Positions 43,572-51,738 of a stretch of DNA of 64,000 nt are shown piece by piece. Each line of letters starts with the position of its first letter. Position 1 is the first letter of the stretch. The notes under the pieces were generated by a model, which had not been told where the DNA came from, did not search any database, and saw only the letters and a list, made by a program, of their open reading frames with translations. Made by a program: the position numbers and the translations under genes. Source of the DNA: Pseudomaricurvus sp033283175 (GTDB taxonomy: Bacteria > Pseudomonadota > Gammaproteobacteria > Pseudomonadales > Cellvibrionaceae); the NCBI GenBank assembly GCA_033283175.1, contig JAWMQM010000001.1:1-64000 (forward strand). Reading direction: 5' to 3'.

Positions 43572-44385
43572 GATCCACCTCAGCCACCTGAATCGTGAAG
43601 CTCCTGGTCATCAGCTCTCTTGCCGGTAACACTGTACGACCGGCGTCTGCATCCAGCAGAACACCGGTGGCGGTAAACTCCAGCACACGGCCTTTTAAGC
43701 TGCCGACCGTTATCGTCTCACCGGGCTTGACCAGTTGCCTGAGATGCTGGCAGGCAATCAGGTTCTCCACCAGGCCCTTAGCCCCAAGCGCGAAGGCCAG
43801 GGCAAAACCCCCGAGGATGGCAGCCAACACAATCCCGAACAGCATGGCGAGAAAAGTGACATCAATACCGATTTGATCCAGGCCAAGAATGAAGGCGATC
43901 ACCACAAAGGCGAGCTGGGAGATTTGTGCCAGTAATTCCGGCTGTGACAGGTTTGCAGCAGCGGATGTGTGAGCCACAAGTTTGCGGATAAATCCGCCAA
44001 CGACAACACCACCAATAATTATAATCCCGCCGGCCAGCAACGACGGCAGATAGACCACCAGACGATCCACCCAAACAGCACTGCCCGCCAGATTCAGCAC
44101 CCGCACCGCCAATGAAATAAATAGCAGCACGGTGGCCCAATAGAACACCTGGCCGATAAGTCGCTTGATGGGTGAATTGATGTAGAAATATTCGAGTCTG
44201 GTGGCCTGAAAGCGCCCCACCAGAAAACGGTTCAGAAAGTCCACCAGCCGTACCACCAGCAAACGCAGAAAGCGCGCCAGCATCCAGCCAACCAGCAGTA
44301 ACAAGCCGGCAACCAAGAGATCGGGCAGCAGCGAAATGATATCCGCAACGGCCTCAGCAACGGCTTGTTTAATCGTTTCCAACAT
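43558..44385 (-). CDS. Small mechanosensitive channel, MscS family
   Basis: 275 residues, with GGGGG eight bases before ATG 44385. Four hydrophobic helices occur (LPDLLVAGLLLLVGWMLARFL; FYWATVLLFISLAVRVL; VYLPSLLAGGIIIIGGVVVGGF; LAFVVIAFILGLDQIGI). A pore helix rich in Gly and Ala follows (LAMLFGIVLAAILGGFALAFALGAKGLVENLIA), then a short beta domain (VKPGETITVGSLKGRVLEFTATGVLLD). Shorter at the C-terminus than E. coli MscS. It should open under membrane tension to release osmolytes. First gene of the four-gene ion/Mg operon. Confidence 0.9.
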   Translation of the reverse strand: MLETIKQAVAEAVADIISLLPDLLVAGLLLLVGWMLARFLRLLVVRLVDFLNRFLVGRFQATRLEYFYINSPIKRLIGQVFYWATVLLFISLAVRVLNLAGSAVWVDRLVVYLPSLLAGGIIIIGGVVVGGFIRKLVAHTSAAANLSQPELLAQISQLAFVVIAFILGLDQIGIDVTFLAMLFGIVLAAILGGFALAFALGAKGLVENLIACQHLRQLVKPGETITVGSLKGRVLEFTATGVLLDADAGRTVLPARELMTRSFTIQVAEVDHGID

Positions 44386-44841
44386 GGCGTACCCCCGCCG
44401 CTTTGATACTCAGGGCTGCCACTGGGTTGTTCGGACCGATAGCGCAGAGCCCATGCGGCATACACGTTCAGGTTAGCACTGATCCTGTGGCCCTGTGAGA
44501 AGACCAGGCTGGACAGGAAAGTGAGGCGAAAGAAAACACCCGAAGGCGCTGCACGGAACTTCGGCTCAATACGACCAGAATCGTAAACCGGGGCCGAGCA
44601 CAGAGGAAAAGGCCCTAACCTGTTGCTGGCGGGTTGGGAGAGGGGGTAATCGGTGCCACTATCAGGAATTTTTACACGCCAAAAAACGACGACTAATTCA
44701 CAAAAATCAATAAGTTAACGCCTTTATCGACCCTGTATTCAGTTGATTAAGGCGCCAAACCGTCAGAAATACTTACACTTTCAAGCCAGGAGGCCCCCTC
44801 AAAATACTTGTAACTCACTGAAAATAAAGGAAATAGATAAA
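44386..44841. other. 456-bp AT-rich intergenic region before the sigma-54 promoter
   Basis: No supported gene. The left part (44386-44650) has ordinary GC and should hold the mscS promoter. The right part (44660-44840) is AT-rich, as expected for an upstream-activator region of the sigma-54 promoter at 44842. I could not identify a clear enhancer palindrome. Confidence 0.5.
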
Positions 44842-44857
44842 TGGCACACCTTATGCT
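44842..44857 (+). promoter_or_regulatory. Sigma-54 (-24/-12) promoter
   Basis: TGGCACACCTTATGCT matches TGGCAC-N5-TTGCW with the mandatory GG (-24) and GC (-12) ten bases apart and one mismatch (ATGC for TTGC). Predicted transcription start near 44868, about 46 bases before the ATG of the PEP-CTERM-like gene. Confidence 0.65.
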
Positions 44858-44913
44858 TAATTAACGCATGGCACCGATTACTTTATCAGGCTGCCCCATA
44901 AGGAAATGAGATC

Positions 44914-45600
44914 ATGAAATACAAACAGGTAGCTATCGCTGCAACGTTGACCGCCGCATTGGCGTCGAACGCCTCTGCAGTGATCATTGATGACACCGAC
45001 ATTGGCTCAACCTGGAACGCCCAATGGGCCGCGTCCATATCCGGAGAAAATGTTTTCGTCACCGCCGCACTGACACTGGATACTGTCGTAGCGAATATCT
45101 GGGGCTTCACCGTCACGTTTAACAACCAGTCCAATGCTGGCGCCGAGCTTGCCGGATGGGGATTCAGTACTGACCCTGACCTTGCTCCCGGTGGATTTTC
45201 TCTTCTGTCGAGCCCCAGTGCCGGCTGGTCTACCGGCTCAGGCCCAAGCGGCAGCGATCAGAACGGCAACGCGTTAAACGTGGATTATTGCGCGTACGCC
45301 GGACCTAACTGTGATGGAGGTGGTAGTAACGGGTTCCTCGGCATCGGAGTCTTCGAGTTCACACTGACGTTTGCGGATGTAATCGGCTTCTTTGAACTGA
45401 CTGACGCCTACACGCGCCTGCAAAGCGTGGGGCTGAACAACGGGGAGAGCGCAAAGCTGATTTCTACCGTTCCCTTTACACCTCAGGGTGGGCCTCCACC
45501 ACCGCCACCACCGTCCATCCCCCTGCCTGGTTCCAGCTGGCTGGTGCTGATTGGACTTCTTGGCATGGTACCTTGCTGGCGCAGGCGTCGTAACGCCTAA
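44914..45600 (+). CDS. Secreted protein with PEP-CTERM-like (IPLPG) sorting tail
   Basis: 228 residues with AAGGA upstream. A cleavable signal peptide (MKYKQVAIAATLTAALASNASA) is followed by a beta-rich, Gly/Ser/Asn-rich extracellular domain with one Cys pair (YCAYAGPNC). Then come a poly-proline spacer (PPPPPPP), the motif SIPLPGSSWLV, a hydrophobic helix (LIGLLGMVPCW) and a basic end (RRRRNA). This is the tripartite layout of PEP-CTERM/VPLPA-CTERM proteins, which are processed by exosortase and exported with exopolysaccharide. No exosortase lies in the window. The sigma-54 promoter fits the known PrsK/PrsR-RpoN control of such genes. Confidence 0.8.
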   Translation: MKYKQVAIAATLTAALASNASAVIIDDTDIGSTWNAQWAASISGENVFVTAALTLDTVVANIWGFTVTFNNQSNAGAELAGWGFSTDPDLAPGGFSLLSSPSAGWSTGSGPSGSDQNGNALNVDYCAYAGPNCDGGGSNGFLGIGVFEFTLTFADVIGFFELTDAYTRLQSVGLNNGESAKLISTVPFTPQGGPPPPPPPSIPLPGSSWLVLIGLLGMVPCWRRRRNA

Positions 45601-45617
45601 GTCGGGCCGACATCCGG

Positions 45618-45650
45618 ACAGGGAGTGCCATAAGCGCTCCCTGTTTTGTT
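45618..45650 (+). terminator. Rho-independent terminator after the PEP-CTERM-like gene
   Basis: ACAGGGAG (45618-45625) pairs with CTCCCTGT (45637-45644), extended by three further partial pairs, followed by TTTGTTT. It lies 17 bases after the stop codon. Confidence 0.85.
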
Positions 45651-45672
45651 TAAGGCTTTACGCCAAGGCGAA

Positions 45673-47250
45673 TCACTCCCACTCAATCGTCGCCGGCGGC
45701 TTGCTGGATACGTCGTAACTGACGCGGGAGACGCCGGAGATTTCGTTGATGATGCGATTGGAAACTGTCTCCAGCAGTTCGTAAGGCAGGTGTGCCCAAC
45801 GCGCTGTCATAAAGTCGATGGTCTCTACCGCCCGCAACGCAATCACCCACTCGTAGCGACGTGCGTCGCCCACCACTCCAACGGATTTCACCGGCAGGAA
45901 CACGGCGAACGCCTGGCTGGTCTTGTGGTACCAATCGGCCTTGTGCAGCTCTTCCAGGAAGATGGCATCGGCTTCGCGCAGGATGTCCGCGTACTCTTTC
46001 TTCACTTCGCCGAGGATACGTACTCCCAGGCCAGGACCGGGGAACGGGTGGCGGTAGACCATGTCGTAGGGCAGGCCCAGCTCCAGGCCGATCTTGCGCA
46101 CTTCGTCCTTGAACAGTTCGCGCAGTGGCTCCACCAGCTCAAAGGCCATGTCTTCCGGCAGGCCACCCACATTGTGGTGGGATTTGATCACATGCGCCTT
46201 GCCGGTTTTGGCAGCAGCCGATTCAATCACATCCGGGTAGATAGTGCCCTGCGCCAGCCACTTCACGTCTTGCAGCTTGGCGGCTTCGTCGTCAAACACT
46301 TCAATAAAGGTGTTGCCGATAATCTTGCGTTTGGCTTCCGGGTCACTGACGCCGACCAGCTTGCCAAGGAACAGCTCTTCCGCATCGGCGCGAATCACTT
46401 TGACGCCCATGTTCTTGGCGAACATGTCCATCACCTGATCGCCCTCGTCCTTGCGCAGCAGGCCGTTGTCCACGAAAACGCAGGTGAGCTGGTCACCGAT
46501 GGCTTTGTGCAACAGCGCTGCCACCACGGAGGAGTCGACGCCGCCGGAGAGACCCAGCAGCACCTTGTCGCCGCCAACCTGGTCACGCACCTTGCGGATG
46601 GCGTCTTCGACAATGTTCGCTGGGGTCCACAGCGGCTTACAACCACAGGCCTCCAGCACAAAGTGTTCAAAGATGCGCTTGCCCTGCAGGGTGTGGGTTA
46701 CCTCCGGATGGAACTGCACACCGTAAAAATCCTTATCTTCACAGTACATGCCAGCGATGGCACAGGAGTCGGTGGAGGCCATCAGCTGGAAGCCTTCCGG
46801 CATCTGGCTGACCTTGTCACCGTGGCTCATCCATACATCCAGCAGGGAGTTGCCGTCGTGGTCTACATGATCACGGATATCGTGCAGCAGCGCGCTGCTG
46901 CCGTGTACTTTGACCTGTGCGTAGCCGAACTCGCGAATGTTGGAGCTCTGCACCGCACCACCCAGCTGCTCGGCCATGGTCTGCATGCCATAACAGATAC
47001 CCAGCACCGGCACGCCGAGGGTAAACACACACTCGGGGGCACGGGGTGATGCACCAGCGGTTACTGATTCGGGGCCACCGGCGAGAATGATGCCGCGGGG
47101 GTCAAAATCGCGAATCTCTTCCTCGCTCATGTCGAACGCGCGGATTTCGGAGTAGACCCCGATCTCCCGCACGCGACGGGCAATCAGCTGGGTGTACTGG
47201 GAGCCGAAATCGAGAATCAGAATGCGCTGGGCATGGATGTCCTGGGTCAT
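45673..47250 (-). CDS. guaA: GMP synthase (glutamine-hydrolysing)
   Basis: 525 residues from ATG 47250 (MTQDIHAQRILILDFGSQYTQLIARRVRE, GGA seven bases upstream); ATG 47280 lacks an SD. A class I glutamine amidotransferase domain (VLGICYGMQTMAEQLGG with the catalytic Cys; FHPEVTHT) is followed by the ATP-pyrophosphatase P-loop (LLGLSGGVDSSVVAALLHKA) and the dimerisation domain ending in SKPPATIEWE. It converts XMP to GMP. It follows guaB with a terminator-like hairpin between. Confidence 0.99.
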   Translation of the reverse strand: MTQDIHAQRILILDFGSQYTQLIARRVREIGVYSEIRAFDMSEEEIRDFDPRGIILAGGPESVTAGASPRAPECVFTLGVPVLGICYGMQTMAEQLGGAVQSSNIREFGYAQVKVHGSSALLHDIRDHVDHDGNSLLDVWMSHGDKVSQMPEGFQLMASTDSCAIAGMYCEDKDFYGVQFHPEVTHTLQGKRIFEHFVLEACGCKPLWTPANIVEDAIRKVRDQVGGDKVLLGLSGGVDSSVVAALLHKAIGDQLTCVFVDNGLLRKDEGDQVMDMFAKNMGVKVIRADAEELFLGKLVGVSDPEAKRKIIGNTFIEVFDDEAAKLQDVKWLAQGTIYPDVIESAAAKTGKAHVIKSHHNVGGLPEDMAFELVEPLRELFKDEVRKIGLELGLPYDMVYRHPFPGPGLGVRILGEVKKEYADILREADAIFLEELHKADWYHKTSQAFAVFLPVKSVGVVGDARRYEWVIALRAVETIDFMTARWAHLPYELLETVSNRIINEISGVSRVSYDVSSKPPATIEWE

Positions 47251-47290
47251 GGTCTGTTCCGGTGAGTTGTCTGTAGGCATTGGGTAAGAT

Positions 47291-47326
47291 TAAAAACGGG
47301 CCAGACTCTGTTCAAGTCTGGCCCGT
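47291..47326 (-). terminator. Strong terminator-like hairpin between guaB and guaA
   Basis: ACGGGCCAGACT and AGTCTGGCCCGT form a perfect 12-bp stem with a 7-base loop, followed on the minus strand by TTTTTAATC. It should uncouple guaA from guaB or attenuate read-through. Confidence 0.85.
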
Positions 47327-47351
47327 ACAAGTTCAGGAGGACGGTTCCGGA

Positions 47352-48827
47352 TTAACGGCCGCCCACCGGGTAGTTGGGCGCTTCCTTGGTGATCTGCACA
47401 TCGTGGACGTGGGACTCACCCATGCCTGCGGCAGTCACACGCACAAACTCCGGCTTGGTACGCATGGTGTTCAGGTCCACGCTACCGGTGTACCCCATGG
47501 AGGAGCGCAGGCCCCCCATCATCTGGTGGACAATGGCCGCCAGAGGGCCCTTGTACGGCACACGACCTTCGATACCTTCCGGCACCAGCTTCTCGGCACC
47601 CTGACTGGCATCCTGGAAGTAGCGATCGGAAGAGCCCTGGGTCTTGGACATGGCACCCAGGGAGCCCATGCCGCGGTAGGCCTTGTAGGTACGCCCCTGG
47701 TAAAGCTCTACTTCACCCGGCGCCTCTTCGGTACCGGCAAACATGGAGCCCATCATTACCGCGTGGGCGCCGGCAACGATGGCCTTGGCAATGTCGCCGG
47801 AGAAACGGATACCGCCATCGGCAACCACCGGTACGCCGGTGCCTTCCAGCGCGGCCACCACGTTGGCAATGGCGGAGATTTGCGGCACGCCCACACCACT
47901 AACGATACGGGTGGTACAGATGGAGCCGGGGCCAATACCCACTTTGACGCCGTCGGCACCGGCCTCAACCAATGCCAGGGCGGCCTCAGCGGTGGCGATG
48001 TTGCCGCCAATCACCTGCACCTCAGGGTACTGCTGCTTGATCTTGCGAACACGATCCAGCACGTTCTTGGAGTGACCGTGGGCGGTATCCACCACCAGCA
48101 CATCAACTCCGGCAGCCACCAGGGCGGCTACACGATCGTCGGTGTCGGGGCTGGTACCCACGGAAGCGCCAACACGCAGGCGGCCTTCCGGATCCTTACA
48201 GGCGTTGGGGTAGCGCTCGGCCTTGTTGATATCCTTGACGGTAATCAGGCCGCGCAGCTCAAACTGGTCATTCACCACCAGTACTTTCTCGATGCGGTGC
48301 TTGTGCAGCAACTCACGCACGGCGTCGGACTCAGCGCCTTCGGCCGCCGTCACCAGTTTTTCTTTCGGGGTCATGATGCTGGATACCTTGGCATCCAGGT
48401 TGCGCTCGAATCGAACGTCGCGACCGGTGACAATACCCACCAGGTCGCCATTATCCAGCACAGGCACGCCGGAGATGTTGTTCTGCTGGGTCAGGGCCAC
48501 CAGGTCACGGATGCTGGCATTGGCATCGATGGTAATCGGGTCTTTCACCACACCGGCTTCGAATTTCTTCACCGCCCGCACTTCCATGGCCTGCTGCTCG
48601 ATGGACATGCTCTTGTGAATGATGCCGATACCCCCCTCCTGCGCAATGGCAATGGCCAGGCGTGATTCGGTTACCGTATCCATAGCCGCAGAGACCAGCG
48701 GAATGTTCAGATTGATATCCCGGGTCAGCTTGGTCTTCAGGGAGACGTCCTTGGCGGTTATCTCAGAATAACCGGGCACCAGCAAAACGTCGTCAAAGGT
48801 CAATGCTTCCTGAGCGATACGCAACAT
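47352..48827 (-). CDS. guaB: IMP dehydrogenase
   Basis: 491 residues, standard length. A TIM-barrel is interrupted by two CBS domains (residues about 95-205, e.g. IRDLVALTQQNNISGVPVLDNGDLVGIVTGRDVRF). The catalytic loop GIGPGSICTTRIVSGVGVPQ holds the nucleophilic Cys, followed by the flap and the YRGMGSLGAM motif. It oxidises IMP to XMP with NAD+. Upstream, 48828-49112 is a divergent promoter region towards xseA, without a further gene. Confidence 0.99.
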   Translation of the reverse strand: MLRIAQEALTFDDVLLVPGYSEITAKDVSLKTKLTRDINLNIPLVSAAMDTVTESRLAIAIAQEGGIGIIHKSMSIEQQAMEVRAVKKFEAGVVKDPITIDANASIRDLVALTQQNNISGVPVLDNGDLVGIVTGRDVRFERNLDAKVSSIMTPKEKLVTAAEGAESDAVRELLHKHRIEKVLVVNDQFELRGLITVKDINKAERYPNACKDPEGRLRVGASVGTSPDTDDRVAALVAAGVDVLVVDTAHGHSKNVLDRVRKIKQQYPEVQVIGGNIATAEAALALVEAGADGVKVGIGPGSICTTRIVSGVGVPQISAIANVVAALEGTGVPVVADGGIRFSGDIAKAIVAGAHAVMMGSMFAGTEEAPGEVELYQGRTYKAYRGMGSLGAMSKTQGSSDRYFQDASQGAEKLVPEGIEGRVPYKGPLAAIVHQMMGGLRSSMGYTGSVDLNTMRTKPEFVRVTAAGMGESHVHDVQITKEAPNYPVGGR

Positions 48828-49112
48828 AGGGGGTCAAACCTCAATCACTTGTAATACCCTGCAGAAACGACAGTACCGGGGCTCACAGGTATCGACTGCG
48901 GCCCCTGAAAAATCGCTTAATAACAGGGTACGGGATAAACGCGCAATTATAGGCGAAATCGAGCTAAAGGGAAAACCGTTATATCCCCGCCGGAGCCATT
49001 TCCCACGCTGTGTAACAAGTCGACGTGACAGGCTCGTTACCCGCCCCTCTGCCCTTATCATCAGTGTAGTCATGGCTTTACCAGAACGGGGGCCGGGTGA
49101 CACAATGCGGCC

Positions 49113-50483
49113 ATGACTGATGACGCTTTTTTCCACGCCGCTGCGGCCCAGCAGCGCCAGATACTCACTGTCGGGCAGCTGAACCGCAAGGTCCGGCAAC
49201 TGCTGGAAGTTCACCTGCCCCTGATCTGGGTGGAGGGGGAGCTCTCCAATTTCTCCCGCCCCTCCTCCGGGCACTGGTACTTCACCCTCAAGGACAGCGA
49301 CGCGCAGGTGCGCTGCGCCATGTTCCGCAACCGCAACCAGCAGCTGCGTTTTGCCCCCAGGCAGGGGCAGAAGGTATTAATACGCGCCAGAGTCAGCCTC
49401 TACGAAGGCCGTGGCGATTACCAGCTGATTGCCGAGCATATGGAAGAGTCCGGACTCGGGGCCCTGCAACAGGCGTTTGACGCTCTCAAGCTCAAGTTAC
49501 AGGCCGAAGGCCTCTTTGACCCGCGCCACAAACAAGCCATACCCCCACTGCCCCGTCACATCGGGGTGATCACCTCGCCCACCGGTGCGGCCATCCGTGA
49601 CATCCTGCATGTCACAGAGCGGCGCTTCCCCGCCATCCCCGTGTCGGTGTTTCCGGTGGCGGTACAGGGCAGCGAGGCCGCCGGCCAGATAGTGCGGGCG
49701 CTGGACTGTGCCAACCGCCTCAGCGATTGCGACCTGTTGATTGTCGGCCGTGGTGGCGGATCACTGGAAGACCTGTGGCCCTTCAACGAGGAAGCCGTGG
49801 CGCGGGCCATTTTTGCCAGCCGTATCCCGGTAATCAGCGCCGTGGGCCATGAGGTGGATTTCACCATCGCTGACTTTGTCGCCGACCTGCGGGCCCCCAC
49901 CCCGTCGGCGGCCGCCGAGATGGCCACCCCCAGCGGTGACGAGATGCTGAACCGCTTCTGCGGTTATGAAGTGCTGCTGGAGGAGGCCATGCAGCGCCGC
50001 CTGCTGCGGCAGCGGGAACGCTTGCAGCACCTCTCGGCCAGACTGCAGCACCCGGGGCAAAAGCTGCGCGCCCAGGCCCAGCAGCTGGATAACCTGGAGA
50101 TTCGCCTGCAGCGTGCCATGCGCGCCCAGCTGCAGCATCAGGTTCACCGGCTGCAACAGCTGAGCGTACGGCAAACCCACATCGATCCCCGCCGCCGGAT
50201 CAGCCAGCAGCAGTTGTTGGTGACCCAGCTGCAGCAGCGGCTGCAGCGGCAAATGACGTTCAAACTGAAGGATTGTCGACAGCTGCTGGGGCAGCAGGCG
50301 GCGGTGCTGGAGAGCGTCAACCCGCTGGCCATCCTGCAGCGGGGCTACTCGGTGACCAAGGATGACCAGGGGGGTATTGTCACCCGGGCCTCGCAATTGC
50401 GACCCGGGGATGTGATACACACCCGTCTCGCCGACGGGCAGGTGCGTTCACGGGTGGAAGAAAGCACTCCGGCAGCGGAATAA
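49113..50483 (+). CDS. xseA: Exodeoxyribonuclease VII large subunit
   Basis: 456 residues. An N-terminal OB-fold (LTVGQLNRKVRQLLEVHLPLIWVEGELSNFSRPSSGHWYFTLKD) is followed by the catalytic region with VITSPTGAAIRDIL, LLIVGRGGGSLEDLWPFNEEAVARAIFASRIPVISAVGHEVDFTIADFVADLRAPTPSAAAE. A long coiled coil and the C-terminal RGYSVTKDDQG complete it. It forms ExoVII with several XseB copies, degrading single-stranded DNA. It is transcribed divergently from guaB. xseB is not in the window. Confidence 0.98.
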   Translation: MTDDAFFHAAAAQQRQILTVGQLNRKVRQLLEVHLPLIWVEGELSNFSRPSSGHWYFTLKDSDAQVRCAMFRNRNQQLRFAPRQGQKVLIRARVSLYEGRGDYQLIAEHMEESGLGALQQAFDALKLKLQAEGLFDPRHKQAIPPLPRHIGVITSPTGAAIRDILHVTERRFPAIPVSVFPVAVQGSEAAGQIVRALDCANRLSDCDLLIVGRGGGSLEDLWPFNEEAVARAIFASRIPVISAVGHEVDFTIADFVADLRAPTPSAAAEMATPSGDEMLNRFCGYEVLLEEAMQRRLLRQRERLQHLSARLQHPGQKLRAQAQQLDNLEIRLQRAMRAQLQHQVHRLQQLSVRQTHIDPRRRISQQQLLVTQLQQRLQRQMTFKLKDCRQLLGQQAAVLESVNPLAILQRGYSVTKDDQGGIVTRASQLRPGDVIHTRLADGQVRSRVEESTPAAE

Positions 50484-50487
50484 GGAT

Positions 50488-51201
50488 TCAGGAGCCGGTC
50501 AGACCGCAGCCACGGTTGGCCGGCACCGCCACATCCATCATGGCCGGATGTGGCAGATCCAGCGATGCCATCAGCCTGGCGTAAGCGTCCTCATCCGTCA
50601 CCTGCAGGCGGGGATTGTGAGCCTTCTCTTCCGCCAGGGTACTGCGGGTCCAGCCCTTGTAGTCGTGGGCAGGCAATACCCAGGCCGTCTCCGGCAGCTC
50701 CAGCAGACGCTGTAAGCTATGGAACTGGGCCCTGGCATCACCGTTCTGGAAGTCGGTACGACCGGTACCCCGAATCAACAGCGTATCCCCGGTAAACAGC
50801 AGATCCCCCAGCTCCGACTGCCAGTAGAAACAGTAGGAATCGTCGGTATGACCCGGGGTATACAGCGCCTGCAGGGCGATATCCCCCACCACAATCACAT
50901 CCCCATCCTTGAAGGTCCGCGAGACGCACTCCACCTGGCTCTGCTCTCCCAGCAGGGTGGTGCAGCCCGTGAGCTCACGCAACTTGCCCAGCGCCGTAAC
51001 GTGGTCGGCGTGCACATGGGTATCCAGGGCGTAGGCAAGCTTCAGTCCCAGTTCGGACAACAGGCGCAGGTACTGCTCCTCCTGCCCGGTCACCGGGTCG
51101 ATCAACAGCGCCACATGCGACTGGGTATCGCCCAGCAGATAGGTGTAGGTTGAACTCTCCCTGTCAAACAGCTGACGCCATAAAAGGTGGCTGACAGTCA
51201 T
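50488..51201 (-). CDS. Persulfide dioxygenase (ETHE1-like metallo-beta-lactamase fold)
   Basis: 237 residues. Metal motif DTHVHADHV, then a downstream YTPGHTDDSYCFYW and LFTGDTLLIRGTGRTDFQNGDA, which is diagnostic for ETHE1-type persulfide dioxygenases (mononuclear iron, two His and one Asp). The C-terminal VLPAHDYKGWTRSTLAEEK is also typical. It oxidises glutathione persulfide to sulfite. Its gene follows the BigR/SqrR-type repressor by 54 bases on the same strand, which explains its control by reactive sulfur. Confidence 0.93.
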   Translation of the reverse strand: MTVSHLLWRQLFDRESSTYTYLLGDTQSHVALLIDPVTGQEEQYLRLLSELGLKLAYALDTHVHADHVTALGKLRELTGCTTLLGEQSQVECVSRTFKDGDVIVVGDIALQALYTPGHTDDSYCFYWQSELGDLLFTGDTLLIRGTGRTDFQNGDARAQFHSLQRLLELPETAWVLPAHDYKGWTRSTLAEEKAHNPRLQVTDEDAYARLMASLDLPHPAMMDVAVPANRGCGLTGS

Positions 51202-51255
51202 TACTCCCTCCCGGCCTGTGGCCTGGTGAATCGCCTGCTGTGATCGGGAACCCTC

Positions 51256-51555
51256 TCACTCAGCAGCACAAAAAAGATCCTTCAGCAGCGCAATCACCCG
51301 CACGGCGCTATCACCCTGAAGTCGGTAGAAGATGTTCTGGGCCTCACGGCGGGTCGCCACCAGCCCCGAGCGCCGTAAAGAGGCCAGGTGCTGGGACAGC
51401 GCCGACTGGCTGAGCGGCACCTGCTCATTGAGCTCGCTGACCGACAACTCCCCCTCTGCCAAGGCACAAAGGATCATCAATCGGCTCTCGTTGGCCAACT
51501 GTTTGAGAAAGGCGGCCGCCTCACAGGCGTTCCCTTGCAAATCCGTCAGGTCCAT
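51256..51555 (-). CDS. ArsR-family persulfide-sensing repressor (BigR/SqrR type)
   Basis: 99 residues from ATG 51555 (MDLTDLQGNACEAAAFL). A winged helix has recognition region VPLSQSALSQHLASLRRSGLVATRREAQNIFYRL. Two cysteines, C30 (LMILCAL) and C96 (LFCAAE), are 66 residues apart, the same spacing I recall for the reactive pair of SqrR/BigR, where persulfides make a tetrasulfide bridge and release DNA. It lacks the ArsR metal-site cysteines. It is followed by the persulfide dioxygenase gene, and a dyad in front is the likely operator. Confidence 0.88.
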   Translation of the reverse strand: MDLTDLQGNACEAAAFLKQLANESRLMILCALAEGELSVSELNEQVPLSQSALSQHLASLRRSGLVATRREAQNIFYRLQGDSAVRVIALLKDLFCAAE

Positions 51556-51585
51556 AGTGCCCTCACCTGTTACCGGTCCAATTAT

Positions 51586-51601
51586 ATTAGTAATTTCTAA
51601 T
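51586..51601. promoter_or_regulatory. Likely operator of the sulfur-responsive repressor
   Basis: ATTAG-TAATTT-CTAAT is an AT-rich inverted repeat (5-bp arms, 6-bp spacer) 31 bases upstream of the repressor start, within AATTATATTAG... DNA that could contain the -10 element. Auto-repression is inferred. Confidence 0.55.
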
Positions 51602-51738
51602 TCACACAAACAGCGGCCATCTGCAGCGGCTTTTTACGTTATGAAACGAATTGGTCAACAAAGTCTGGCCCTGCCAGCATGGCTTTGTAAATATGATCAG
51701 GTGAACATCGACGTCTACCCGACCTTGAGGATGACCAC

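Noticed and set aside
45646..47049. Plus-strand open frame of 467 codons antisense to guaA
   Set aside because: It is opposite a complete guaA and has no SD or recognisable domain.
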